Assembly: GCA_964440915.1 (NCBI GenBank)
Contig: CAYTTV010000065.1
Location: 1-16,056, forward strand
Direction of reading: 5' to 3'
Source of the DNA: CAMPJM01 sp964440915
GTDB lineage: Bacteria; Bacteroidota; Bacteroidia; Cytophagales; Cyclobacteriaceae
Length of the DNA stretch: 16,056 nucleotides
This document shows positions 5,870-12,644 of the stretch, in pieces (within the stretch, counting starts at the first letter, position 1; every line of letters starts with the position of its first letter). The position numbers and the translations under genes were made by a program. The notes under the pieces were generated by a model, which ran no database searches, was not told the origin of the DNA, and saw only the letters and a program-made list of their open reading frames with translations.

Positions 5870-7570
5870 CTATAAAATGGTAATGGGCCTATCGGTCGGG
5901 GCAACGATCTCTTTACGGATCACGAAATCTCCGAACGTTTCTCCTGGGTTGCGCTCTTGGGCATAGGCACCGATAATAGGATCTAATATTTCTAAAATGG
6001 CTTCCTCTGACAGCATTTCTTTATAAAGCGTGTTCAATCGGTCACCATTGTGGCTAGCGCCGAGATATAAATTATATCGGCCTACAGCCCGCCCTATAAA
6101 GCCTATTTCTCCCAGAGAAGAACGAGCACAGCCATTGGGACATCCGGTCATCCGGATATTGATAGCATCTGAGGCAAGGCCATGCTTGTGCATGATCACG
6201 TCCAGTTTGTCTACCAAAGAAGGCAGGTACCGCTCCGACTCTGCAAAAGCCAGCCCACAGGTGTTAAGTGCCACACAAGCCATCGAGTTGAGTCGCAGGC
6301 CAGTGAGTTTTGGATTGTTCAGTACACCGTGCTTTTTCAGTATAGCTTCAATGGCGGCCTTTTCACCTTCCTCCACGTTGCCGATGACCAAGTTTTGATT
6401 ACCTGTGAGGCGCATGTCGCCGTTCAAAATCAATGCTACTTCCCTTAACGCTTTCTTTAACGCATAGCCTTCTTCGTCCCGAACTCTGCCATGCTCTACA
6501 AAAAGGGTGTAGAACCATTTCCCGTTGGTGCCTTTTAGCCAACCATACTCATCGCCATTGGTATCAAACTTGAAAGGCTTTGATTTTTCCAAGTTCCAGC
6601 CCAGCCGTCTGTTCATTTCGGCCACAAACCACTCCAGTCCATGCTTGTCGATAGTATATTTTAGACGAGCATTTTTCCTGTCTGATCTATTGCCATAGTC
6701 TCTTTGAATTTTTATAACTGTCTCCGCAGTTTCTATGATTTTTTCTTTGGGCACATAACCAATCACATCGGCCAGTCGCGCATAGGTAGCCTTCTCGCCA
6801 AACGTTGCACCTAATCCTCCGCCTATACAAACATTGAAGCCTTTCAATAGGCCATCTTCCTCAATTGCTATAAACCCAAGGTCATTGGCAAAAACATCAA
6901 TGTCATTGCGTGGAGGTATTGTTAGCGCAATCTTGAATTTTCGGGGCAAATAGGTTTCGCCATAAACAGGTTCTGTATCGGAAACCCCCTCCGGTCTTTT
7001 CTTATCCAACCAGATTTCTTCGTATGCAGTCGTTTTAGGCTGAAAGTAGTCACTTATTTGCACTGCATAACCGTATACTTCCTCGTGCAACTTCGATTGG
7101 TGTGGATTGGGATTGCACATTACGTTCCTGTTAATATCGCCACAGGTAGCAATGGAGGTCATCAACGCCTTGTTTACCCCACTGATAGTAGGTTTTAGAT
7201 GGCGCTTCAAAATGCCATGAAACTGGAACGATTGCCTTGTCGTCAATTTTAATGTTCCATTAGCATATTTGTCTGCCAGTTCATCCAATACGACCCATTG
7301 AGCAGGGTGGGTTATACCACCTGGAATTCTCACCCTCAACATAAACTGGTACAGTGGCTCAAGTTTTTGCCTTTTGCGCTCACTTTCCACGTCCCTGTCA
7401 TGCTGTTGGTAGGACCCATGGTACTTGATAAGCTTCACATCATCTGGATGCAATGCACCCGTCAGTGGGTTATCCAAGCTCTCTATAATAGAGCCGCGAA
7501 GAAAATCGCTGGCCTTCTTAATATGTTCGTCTTGTGATAATCTTTCCTGTTCTATCTGTTCATCCATCAC
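5870..7570 (-). CDS. cysI: Sulfite reductase (NADPH) hemoprotein beta subunit
   Basis: This is the siroheme/4Fe-4S subunit that reduces sulfite to sulfide with six electrons supplied by CysJ, in the cytosol, for cysteine synthesis. It has 566 residues, close to E. coli CysI. Substrate and siroheme contacts include R81 (RVRIPGG), the TTRQSFQFHG segment (110-119), R148 in GDINRN and K211/K213 in PRKFKI. The four cluster cysteines are C432, C438, C477 and C481 with the family spacing (CVALNTC and CPNGC). The start is ATG at 7570 with another ATG directly after it. It is the last gene of the operon, 89 bp after cysJ and followed by a strong terminator. Residues required for catalysis look complete, so a true assimilatory sulfite reductase is likely. 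Confidence 0.96.
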   Translation of the reverse strand: MMDEQIEQERLSQDEHIKKASDFLRGSIIESLDNPLTGALHPDDVKLIKYHGSYQQHDRDVESERKRQKLEPLYQFMLRVRIPGGITHPAQWVVLDELADKYANGTLKLTTRQSFQFHGILKRHLKPTISGVNKALMTSIATCGDINRNVMCNPNPHQSKLHEEVYGYAVQISDYFQPKTTAYEEIWLDKKRPEGVSDTEPVYGETYLPRKFKIALTIPPRNDIDVFANDLGFIAIEEDGLLKGFNVCIGGGLGATFGEKATYARLADVIGYVPKEKIIETAETVIKIQRDYGNRSDRKNARLKYTIDKHGLEWFVAEMNRRLGWNLEKSKPFKFDTNGDEYGWLKGTNGKWFYTLFVEHGRVRDEEGYALKKALREVALILNGDMRLTGNQNLVIGNVEEGEKAAIEAILKKHGVLNNPKLTGLRLNSMACVALNTCGLAFAESERYLPSLVDKLDVIMHKHGLASDAINIRMTGCPNGCARSSLGEIGFIGRAVGRYNLYLGASHNGDRLNTLYKEMLSEEAILEILDPIIGAYAQERNPGETFGDFVIRKEIVAPTDRPITIL

Positions 7571-7659
7571 GATTTTGCTTTATTTTGAGAAAAAGTATCC
7601 CCATCAGCCCAAAAAATGGGTTGTTCCACCTTTTCAATATTATAATTTGATATTAGGAC

Positions 7660-9495
7660 CTAGTAAACGTCAGTTTGGTAGCGATTGCTTACCTGTAGGT
7701 TCTTGATATACTCATGGGCTTTTTCTGGCGTAATCCCCCCATATTTCTGCACAATTTCTTTTAAGGTGTTGTCAACATCCTTGGCCATCTGCTGAGCATC
7801 GCCACAGACATAGAAATGCGCTCCTTTTTCCAGCCAGTCGTAAAGCTCTTTACCATTTTTGAGCATCTTATGTTGGACATATTCTTTTTGTTGCTGATCT
7901 CTTGAAAAGGCGACATCAGCTTTTGTAAGAATGCCTTTTTGTAGATACTGTTGCCATTCAACCTGATATAGAAAATCAGTGGTAAAGTTGCGGTCTCCAA
8001 AAAACAACCATGATGGCGCTTTGATATCATTGGCTTCCCGTTGCTGCATAAAGGCCCTAAATGGTGCAATACCAGTTCCGGGGCCAATCATCACGATCGG
8101 GGCATTGGGATCCTGTGGTGGTTTGAACCGGGTATTTTTATCCACAAAAACCTTGACTTTATCGTCTGCCATGAGCCTGTCGGCCAGCGTGGCTGAACAT
8201 AAGCCTTCTTTGTCTCTGCCATAAGCTTGGTAGCGTACGACCGAAACCAATAGGTGCACTTCGTTGTCAACCGCCTCTTGAGCAGAAGCAATGGAGTACA
8301 TTCTAGCGGTGTTTTTGCGCAAGATGGAAAGCAGGTCGGCTGCCGTTAATGGATGCGGCGCTTCTTTGAGCAAATCCAAAACATCTCTTCCATTGATATA
8401 GTCTTGTACCTTGGCATTATCCGTCACGATTGCTTTGAGCTTTGCATTGTTGGTCAGCTCGGCATATTTTGATAAGGTAAAAGCAGTCAATGGAGAAAGC
8501 TCATAATCGAATGAAAGTGCTTCGCCTAATGCTTTCGTGCCGTTGTGACTTTCTATCGTTTCTTCTCGTGATAGCTTTAGCTCGTTCAAAACACCCTCTA
8601 CAAGTGCTGGTGTATTGGAGCCGTAAACACCTAGCGCATCTCCTGGTTCGTAAGTTAACCCTGAGCCTTCCAAATCTATCTCCAAGTGTATGGTTTCCTT
8701 TGTTGAACCTTTTCCGTTCAGGTTCACCTTCTCAATTATCGTGGCCTCAAAGGGGTTCTTACGCGTATATTTTGGTGCTTCAGTATGATCAACTTTTACG
8801 CCATTTACCTGAATCTGCGAACCATTGGTATCACTTACAGCATCGCTCAGTTTTTCTAGGAGTGCTTGCTGCCATGATATGGCATCTTCTTCATAATCTA
8901 CGTCGCAATCTATACGATCACAAATGCGCTTTGCTCCTAACTTTTCTAATACAGCATCAAAATCCTTTCCTGTTTGGCAATAGTCCACATAACTGCTATC
9001 ACCTAAGGCAAGCACGGAATAATTGATATGGGACAGCTCAAATGCTTTCTTGCTATGCAAAAAGGCATGCAGGTCTTCTGCTTGTACTGGAGGTTCACCA
9101 ATACCATGGGTGCTCACCAATATCGCCAGGTTATTGATTTTTTTGAGATCCCTAGATTTGAAGGTTTCCATACCTATGACCTCGGTTTCAATGCCTTTTG
9201 CTTTTGCTTTTTCGGCAAACGCTTTCGCTAAACCTTCGCAATTGCCGGTATGGCTACCGTATAAAATATGCAATTTTTGGGATGGCTTAATACTGCCATT
9301 TGTTTGTACATTCTGACCATTACTGGTTTCATGGCCATTTAAAGAGGTTGTATTCAGCCCAGATTGGCTTATTGCGGAAAAATATCCGCACAACCACTGA
9401 AGCTGTCCGGAATCTAAACCGGACAATGCTTCAGATAATAGATTGGCTTGTTGGTCAGAAAATGGCCCTCTTTCCAGCCCTTTCTTTAGATCCAT
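7660..9495 (-). CDS. cysJ: Sulfite reductase (NADPH) flavoprotein alpha subunit
   Basis: This diflavin reductase passes electrons from NADPH through FAD and FMN to CysI. It has 611 residues. Residues 1-70 are a variable leader. The flavodoxin domain covers about 75-220, with the FMN phosphate loop YGSHTGNCEG (79-88), STHGIGEPP (128-136) and LALGDSSY (162-169). The FAD-binding part follows, with the RMYSIAS motif at 398-404, then the NADPH part with GPGTGIAPFRAF (471-482), FFGDR (498-502) and YVCGDA (562-567). The terminal RYQTDVY is the classic CysJ end, with a C-terminal aromatic that stacks on FAD. The start is ATG at 9495, only 6 bp after the peroxiredoxin stop, so the genes are cotranscribed and cysI follows after 89 bp. 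Confidence 0.96.
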   Translation of the reverse strand: MDLKKGLERGPFSDQQANLLSEALSGLDSGQLQWLCGYFSAISQSGLNTTSLNGHETSNGQNVQTNGSIKPSQKLHILYGSHTGNCEGLAKAFAEKAKAKGIETEVIGMETFKSRDLKKINNLAILVSTHGIGEPPVQAEDLHAFLHSKKAFELSHINYSVLALGDSSYVDYCQTGKDFDAVLEKLGAKRICDRIDCDVDYEEDAISWQQALLEKLSDAVSDTNGSQIQVNGVKVDHTEAPKYTRKNPFEATIIEKVNLNGKGSTKETIHLEIDLEGSGLTYEPGDALGVYGSNTPALVEGVLNELKLSREETIESHNGTKALGEALSFDYELSPLTAFTLSKYAELTNNAKLKAIVTDNAKVQDYINGRDVLDLLKEAPHPLTAADLLSILRKNTARMYSIASAQEAVDNEVHLLVSVVRYQAYGRDKEGLCSATLADRLMADDKVKVFVDKNTRFKPPQDPNAPIVMIGPGTGIAPFRAFMQQREANDIKAPSWLFFGDRNFTTDFLYQVEWQQYLQKGILTKADVAFSRDQQQKEYVQHKMLKNGKELYDWLEKGAHFYVCGDAQQMAKDVDNTLKEIVQKYGGITPEKAHEYIKNLQVSNRYQTDVY

Positions 9496-9501
9496 TACGC
9501 T

Positions 9502-10137
9502 TTATTTATTAGGTTGTGGAGTATATCTCAAATATGGTTTGATCTCTTTGTGTCCCTTTGGAAATTTCGCAGGGATGTCTTCAGTTTTGATAGCAGGGGA
9601 AACAACTACATCTTGTCCCACCTCCCAATCTACTGGCGTGGCTACGCTGTATTCTGCTGTAAGCTGAAGCGAATCGATTACTCTAAGGATCTCAGCAAAA
9701 TTTCTACCGGTAGAAGCAGGATAAGTAATTGTCGCTTTGATTTTCTTGTCAGGCCCAATGAAGAAAACAGATCTTACTGTAGCTGAGGTAGAAGCATTGG
9801 CGTGGATCATGTCATACAAGTTAGCCACGGTCTTGTTCTCATCGGCTATGATAGGAAACTCAACGGTGCAGTTCTGAGTCTCGTTGATATCCTTTACCCA
9901 TCCTTCGTGCGACGCTAAGCCGTCTACACTTACAGCGATCACCTTAGTATTTCTTTGCGCAAACTCGCCTTTCAACTGGGCAGTCCTGCCAAGTTCTGTA
10001 GTACAAACAGGGGTATAATCTGCAGGGTGCGAGTAAAGGATTCCCCAGCTATCGCCAAGCCATTCGTGAAAATTAATTTCACCTTCTGTGGTTTGTGCGG
10101 TGAAATTCGGTGCTTCGTCTCCAATTCGTAAACTCAT
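9502..10137 (-). CDS. Prx6-type (1-Cys) peroxiredoxin
   Basis: This thiol peroxidase reduces hydrogen peroxide or organic peroxides. With the ATG at 10137 it has 211 residues, the usual Prx6 length; a frame extension back to 10164 adds residues that relatives lack. The peroxidatic cysteine is C45 in HPADYTPVCTTELG (37-50), with T42 and R122 completing the active site. The SVDGLASHEGWVKDI segment (70-84) and PVDWEVGQDVVV (168-179) are specific to Prx6-type enzymes and place it outside the AhpC group. A second cysteine, C90, is present but not at a standard resolving position, so 1-Cys chemistry with an external thiol is likely. It is the first gene of an operon with cysJ (6 bp gap) and cysI, behind a putative LysR-controlled promoter. 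Confidence 0.93.
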   Translation of the reverse strand: MSLRIGDEAPNFTAQTTEGEINFHEWLGDSWGILYSHPADYTPVCTTELGRTAQLKGEFAQRNTKVIAVSVDGLASHEGWVKDINETQNCTVEFPIIADENKTVANLYDMIHANASTSATVRSVFFIGPDKKIKATITYPASTGRNFAEILRVIDSLQLTAEYSVATPVDWEVGQDVVVSPAIKTEDIPAKFPKGHKEIKPYLRYTPQPNK

Positions 10138-10236
10138 GGTTATGTTTAATTTAAAATGAAACAATAATTTTTATATTACTCTAATCAATATCACAAAGTT
10201 GTCCTACTTATCAAAATATTGTAGTAATTGAAAGCT

Positions 10237-10268
10237 CAAAGATAGAGAGGAACAGAACCTCGTGCCAA
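10237..10268 (-). promoter_or_regulatory. Bacteroidota-type promoter of prx-cysJ-cysI
   Basis: On the minus strand TATCTTTG (10244-10237) matches the Bacteroidota -7 consensus TAnnTTTG exactly. A TTG (10268-10266) lies 21 bp upstream as the -33 element. Transcription would begin near 10230, giving a leader of about 92 nt before the peroxiredoxin ATG. This is the best promoter match in the window. Confidence 0.6.
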
Positions 10269-10302
10269 TCGTATTAATTGATTGCTGATAACCAAAAGTT
10301 AT
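10266..10302. promoter_or_regulatory. Paired LysR-type binding sites upstream of the prx-cysJ-cysI promoter
   Basis: Two dyads lie side by side. The first is CAATC-N9-GATTG (10266-10284), which contains a T-N11-A core. The second is ATAAC-N5-GTTAT (10288-10302), also with T-N11-A spacing. Their centres (10275 and 10295) are 20 bp, about two helical turns, apart, and lie near -45 and -65 relative to the predicted start. LysR activators usually bind a recognition site near -65 and an activation site close to the -35 region, so this is a plausible operator for the adjacent LysR protein. The link to that regulator is inference. Confidence 0.5.
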
Positions 10303-10419
10303 AGCGATTGTGGCCGGTCAAAAATGGAATGATAGTGATTCATGTAGTGCTGTCTCCTATTTTAGACAATGGAAGAGGCATTAAAGTTCATATAACATAT
10401 GGCTACGATAGCCCTCGCC

Positions 10420-11313
10420 CTATCTATTATGATTTTGCAGTAAAAAGCGGATAAGGAGTGAGGGCAGTCCCCCTCCCGGCCCAATGGGTGTGATGAAATA
10501 GAAATTTCTGTGGATGGGCATTTTTTTGATTTCAATTATTTTCAGCTCCCCGGTATCCAACTCCTTCAATATAGCATGCAAGGAGAGGAATGCCATACAA
10601 TTAGAGTGTTGCAAATAGGACTTGATGGCCTCCGTACTGCCTAGCTGCATCTCTACTTGCAAGTCAGATAGTCGGATGCCTTTTTCTTTAAGAGCGTCGG
10701 AGATTACTTCCAATGTGCCCGACCCTGGTTCCCTCAGTAGCAGTGGAATGTCTTTTAGGCTCTCCGCTTTGATCTCTTCTTTTCCAGACCATGGATGCTT
10801 GCTGCTGCATACCAGTACAATTTCATCTTTCACAAAGGGAGTGTAGTGAATGTCCCTTCGCTTCGACTTGCCTTCTATTACTCCTAGCTCTATTTCATTG
10901 TTGATCAATGCCTGTTCGATTTGTTCCGTATTACCGTTTACAAGTTGGACTTTCACATCTTTGTGGATATCGTGAAATCGCGCAAGCAAAGGAGGCAAAA
11001 TATATTGTGTAATGGAAGTGCTGGAACCGACATGGAGCACGCCCTTGAATGTTTCGTTCAGCCTGTTCAGGTCAAATTCGAGCTGGCGATAAATTTCATG
11101 GATTTTTTCAGTGTGTCTCAGGAGCACTTCTCCAGCTGGAGAAAGTTGCACTTTGTTGCCCCTGCGGTAAAACAGGGCAAGGCTGACATGGCTTTCAAGC
11201 TCCTTGATATGTTTTGTGACAGCAGGTTGTGATATTGAAAGTTCTTCAGCAGCTTTTGTGAAGCTTAGTCTTTTTGCTACGGTGTGAAATACTTTCAGTC
11301 GAAAATCGAACAT
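10420..11313 (-). CDS. LysR-family transcriptional regulator, CysL-like
   Basis: This is a DNA-binding regulator of 297 residues with normal LysR architecture: a winged helix-turn-helix at about 1-60 (SFTKAAEELSISQPAVTKHIKELE, 17-40), a linker helix, and a ligand-sensing domain from about 90. The segment LLLREPGSGT (191-200) is typical of the CysL/CbbR branch, whose members include activators of sulfite reductase genes. The start is ATG at 11313 (MFDFRLKVF, usual for this branch); a TTG two codons earlier is less likely. It lies upstream of and in the same direction as prx-cysJ-cysI, with 282 bp between them that hold a promoter and two LysR-type dyads. An 8-bp inverted repeat sits just upstream of its own start. 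Control of the cys operon is inferred from position and family resemblance. Confidence 0.9.
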   Translation of the reverse strand: MFDFRLKVFHTVAKRLSFTKAAEELSISQPAVTKHIKELESHVSLALFYRRGNKVQLSPAGEVLLRHTEKIHEIYRQLEFDLNRLNETFKGVLHVGSSTSITQYILPPLLARFHDIHKDVKVQLVNGNTEQIEQALINNEIELGVIEGKSKRRDIHYTPFVKDEIVLVCSSKHPWSGKEEIKAESLKDIPLLLREPGSGTLEVISDALKEKGIRLSDLQVEMQLGSTEAIKSYLQHSNCMAFLSLHAILKELDTGELKIIEIKKMPIHRNFYFITPIGPGGGLPSLLIRFLLQNHNR

Positions 11314-11317
11314 GTAC

Positions 11318-11341
11318 AATAATAATCTATTTTTTATTATT
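11318..11341. promoter_or_regulatory. Inverted repeat upstream of the lysR start (possible autoregulatory site)
   Basis: AATAATAA (11318-11325) and TTATTATT (11334-11341) form a perfect 8-bp inverted repeat with an 8-nt spacer, starting 5 bp before the regulator's ATG. LysR proteins often repress themselves from such a place. The sequence is very AT-rich, so chance is possible. Confidence 0.25.
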
Positions 11342-11492
11342 CAACTAGCGCTTTGTAAAGAGCTTTTCATATATATGACAAGGACAAGAAGTATAAAATG
11401 CTGACTGAATACAAAATAATAATTATTCTAACTTTATTGTCTATTAAGTCGTTGGTTATGAAAAGGTCAGACAACATTAAAATTGCAAGTTT

Positions 11493-11765
11493 ATGGAAAC
11501 GTCATATAAACCCATCGATTGTGACTTCTACGATGTTTTGGAGACAGCAGCAGTGTCGAAGAAATACGTAAAGCTGCATTACTTTACCGATATCCGAGAA
11601 TATATGTCTGCGATGTCGGTAGTAAAGGATATTTACACAAAAAATGGGATGGAATTTATGGTATTAGGATCGGGAGAAGAGATCAGGTTGGATAGGATCA
11701 TCAGGATAGATGACGTACCTGCTCCTGGGCATGGACAATTTGATGATTTTTCTTGCGAATGCTGA
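11493..11765 (+). CDS. rof: Rof/YaeO-like Rho-binding antiterminator
   Basis: This small 90-residue cytosolic protein resembles E. coli Rof (YaeO), which binds the transcription terminator Rho and inhibits Rho-dependent termination. The match rests on the order YKPIDCDFYDVLE (5-17), a stretch of beta strands with VKLHYFTD (26-33), and GEEIRLDRIIRIDD (61-74), the same layout as Rof's YQPINCDDYDNLE and RELRLDKI. The tail ends in CEC (88-90) and is rich in Asp/Phe. The start is ATG at 11493. It diverges from the lysR gene (179 bp apart) and converges on the Rnk-like gene. I could not see a clear promoter consensus upstream. The Rof assignment comes from recalled family resemblance; the symbol is provisional. 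Confidence 0.75.
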   Translation: METSYKPIDCDFYDVLETAAVSKKYVKLHYFTDIREYMSAMSVVKDIYTKNGMEFMVLGSGEEIRLDRIIRIDDVPAPGHGQFDDFSCEC

Positions 11766-11783
11766 CATAGCCAATAAGAGCAT

Positions 11784-11823
11784 AAAAAAGCCCCATTATG
11801 CTTTTCAAGCGAATAACGGGGCT
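11784..11823 (-). terminator. Intrinsic terminator of the Rnk-like gene
   Basis: On the minus strand AGCCCC (11823-11818) pairs with GGGGCT (11794-11789), extended by a TTAT/ATAA stem across one mismatch, and is followed by a T-tract (11789-11784). It lies 17 bp after the stop of the leftward gene. There is no T-tract on the plus strand, so it would not stop transcripts of the facing rof-like gene in the same way. Confidence 0.85.
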
Positions 11824-11839
11824 TATGGCAGAAATACCT

Positions 11840-12250
11840 TTATAAATCGAAGTCCCCTGCTGATTCGGGCTGGTACGTAACCTCTTCTATCAGAAAACTG
11901 TTTCTTCCGTTCCCTCCATACCAAATAAACTCGTCCCCTTGTGCATAGCCATACATAGAAGCACCTATAGGGCTAAAGATAGAAATCTTGAAATTGGTGG
12001 TATCAACAGCATCGGGATAAACAAGCTCCAGAGAAAAAGACTTTCCCAAAGCCATGTTTTTTACTTTTACCTTGGAGTTCATCGTGACCACGTTAGGCGC
12101 GATCTTTTTTGAATCTACCTTATTGGCTACACTTATTTTCTCTTCTACCAGTTTAATATTGGGTTTTACTTCATACTCATTGTGGTTGTAGAAGAATTTT
12201 TGGAGTCTTTCCAGATCCGATTTTGTAATCGTTAAGTTATTGGTTTTCAT
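11840..12250 (-). CDS. Rnk/GreA-C-like RNA polymerase-interacting protein
   Basis: This 136-residue cytosolic protein has a C-terminal GreA/GreB FKBP-like domain and a short N-terminal region, the layout and exact length of E. coli Rnk (regulator of nucleoside diphosphate kinase). Evidence is the domain from about residue 53: VVTMNSKVKVKN (54-65), FSLELVYPD (72-80), ISIFSPIGASMYG (89-101), GDEFIW (105-110) and VTYQPESAGDF (124-134), the last being typical of Rnk-type proteins. The N-terminus (about 8-45) is helical and too short for a full Gre coiled coil and lacks its acidic tip, so transcript cleavage activity is unlikely. The start is ATG at 12250. It converges on the Rof-like gene and ends in its own terminator. 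Known relatives bind RNA polymerase; here that is inference. Confidence 0.88.
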   Translation of the reverse strand: MKTNNLTITKSDLERLQKFFYNHNEYEVKPNIKLVEEKISVANKVDSKKIAPNVVTMNSKVKVKNMALGKSFSLELVYPDAVDTTNFKISIFSPIGASMYGYAQGDEFIWYGGNGRNSFLIEEVTYQPESAGDFDL

Positions 12251-12593
12251 AATATAATTTTTTTGATTGTATAATATCTATCAGATCAGTGTATGATCTT
12301 TATGTTTGTTTTTGTAATTATTTAAATGAGTGTAATGGGGGAATGAGTAGAAATGGTATGGCTATTTGCTACTCAGCAAAGAAATAAAAGCCTTCTGAGG
12401 AAGAAAATGTTTTGATATATGGAAATAAAGTAATCGCATGGTGGCAATAAAAAAGACCTTACTTGTAAAGTTACGGATAATTATTGAATAATATCCAAGT
12501 TAGTATTGGTGCTCACCGTTTTCCGTTTCTAAAGCGCCTAAATCAGGAAGGGCTAACTTTAATCCTTCATGTTCTCTAAGTGCACATTGTGAT
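12251..12593. other. Intergenic region without a supported gene
   Basis: This AT-rich gap lies between the Rnk-like gene and the esterase terminator and must hold the Rnk-like gene's promoter, although I find no exact TAnnTTTG on the minus strand. A dyad GGATA-a-TTATT-g-AATAA-TATCC spans 12475-12496. A minus-strand frame ending with TAA at 12500 reads like protein for about 25 codons but has no start codon and runs out of the neighbouring terminator, so I do not call it. Confidence 0.5.
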
Positions 12594-12622
12594 AAAAAAA
12601 AGCTGCATAAACATATGCAGCT
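12594..12622 (-). terminator. Intrinsic terminator of the esterase gene
   Basis: A perfect 9-bp stem, AGCTGCATA (12601-12609) with TATGCAGCT (12614-12622), has a 4-nt loop and is followed on the minus strand by eight T residues (12601-12594). It lies 22 bp after the stop of the leftward esterase gene. Confidence 0.9.
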
Positions 12623-12644
12623 TGTAGATTAAGTTGAAATGACT

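Noticed and set aside
10401..10413. GGCTA-CGA-TAGCC hairpin after the lysR stop
   Set aside because: The stem is only 5 bp and no T-tract follows on the minus strand, so I do not call it a terminator.
11429..11436. TAACTTTA as a possible -7 element for the rof-like gene
   Set aside because: One mismatch to TAnnTTTG and no TTG at a suitable distance upstream.
12500..12598. Minus-strand stop-bounded frame reading like protein (segment REHEGLKLALPDLGALETE) before TAA at 12500
   Set aside because: No ATG, GTG or TTG start is available, and the frame runs back through the T-tract and stem of the esterase terminator. It may be a gene remnant but cannot be supported as a CDS.
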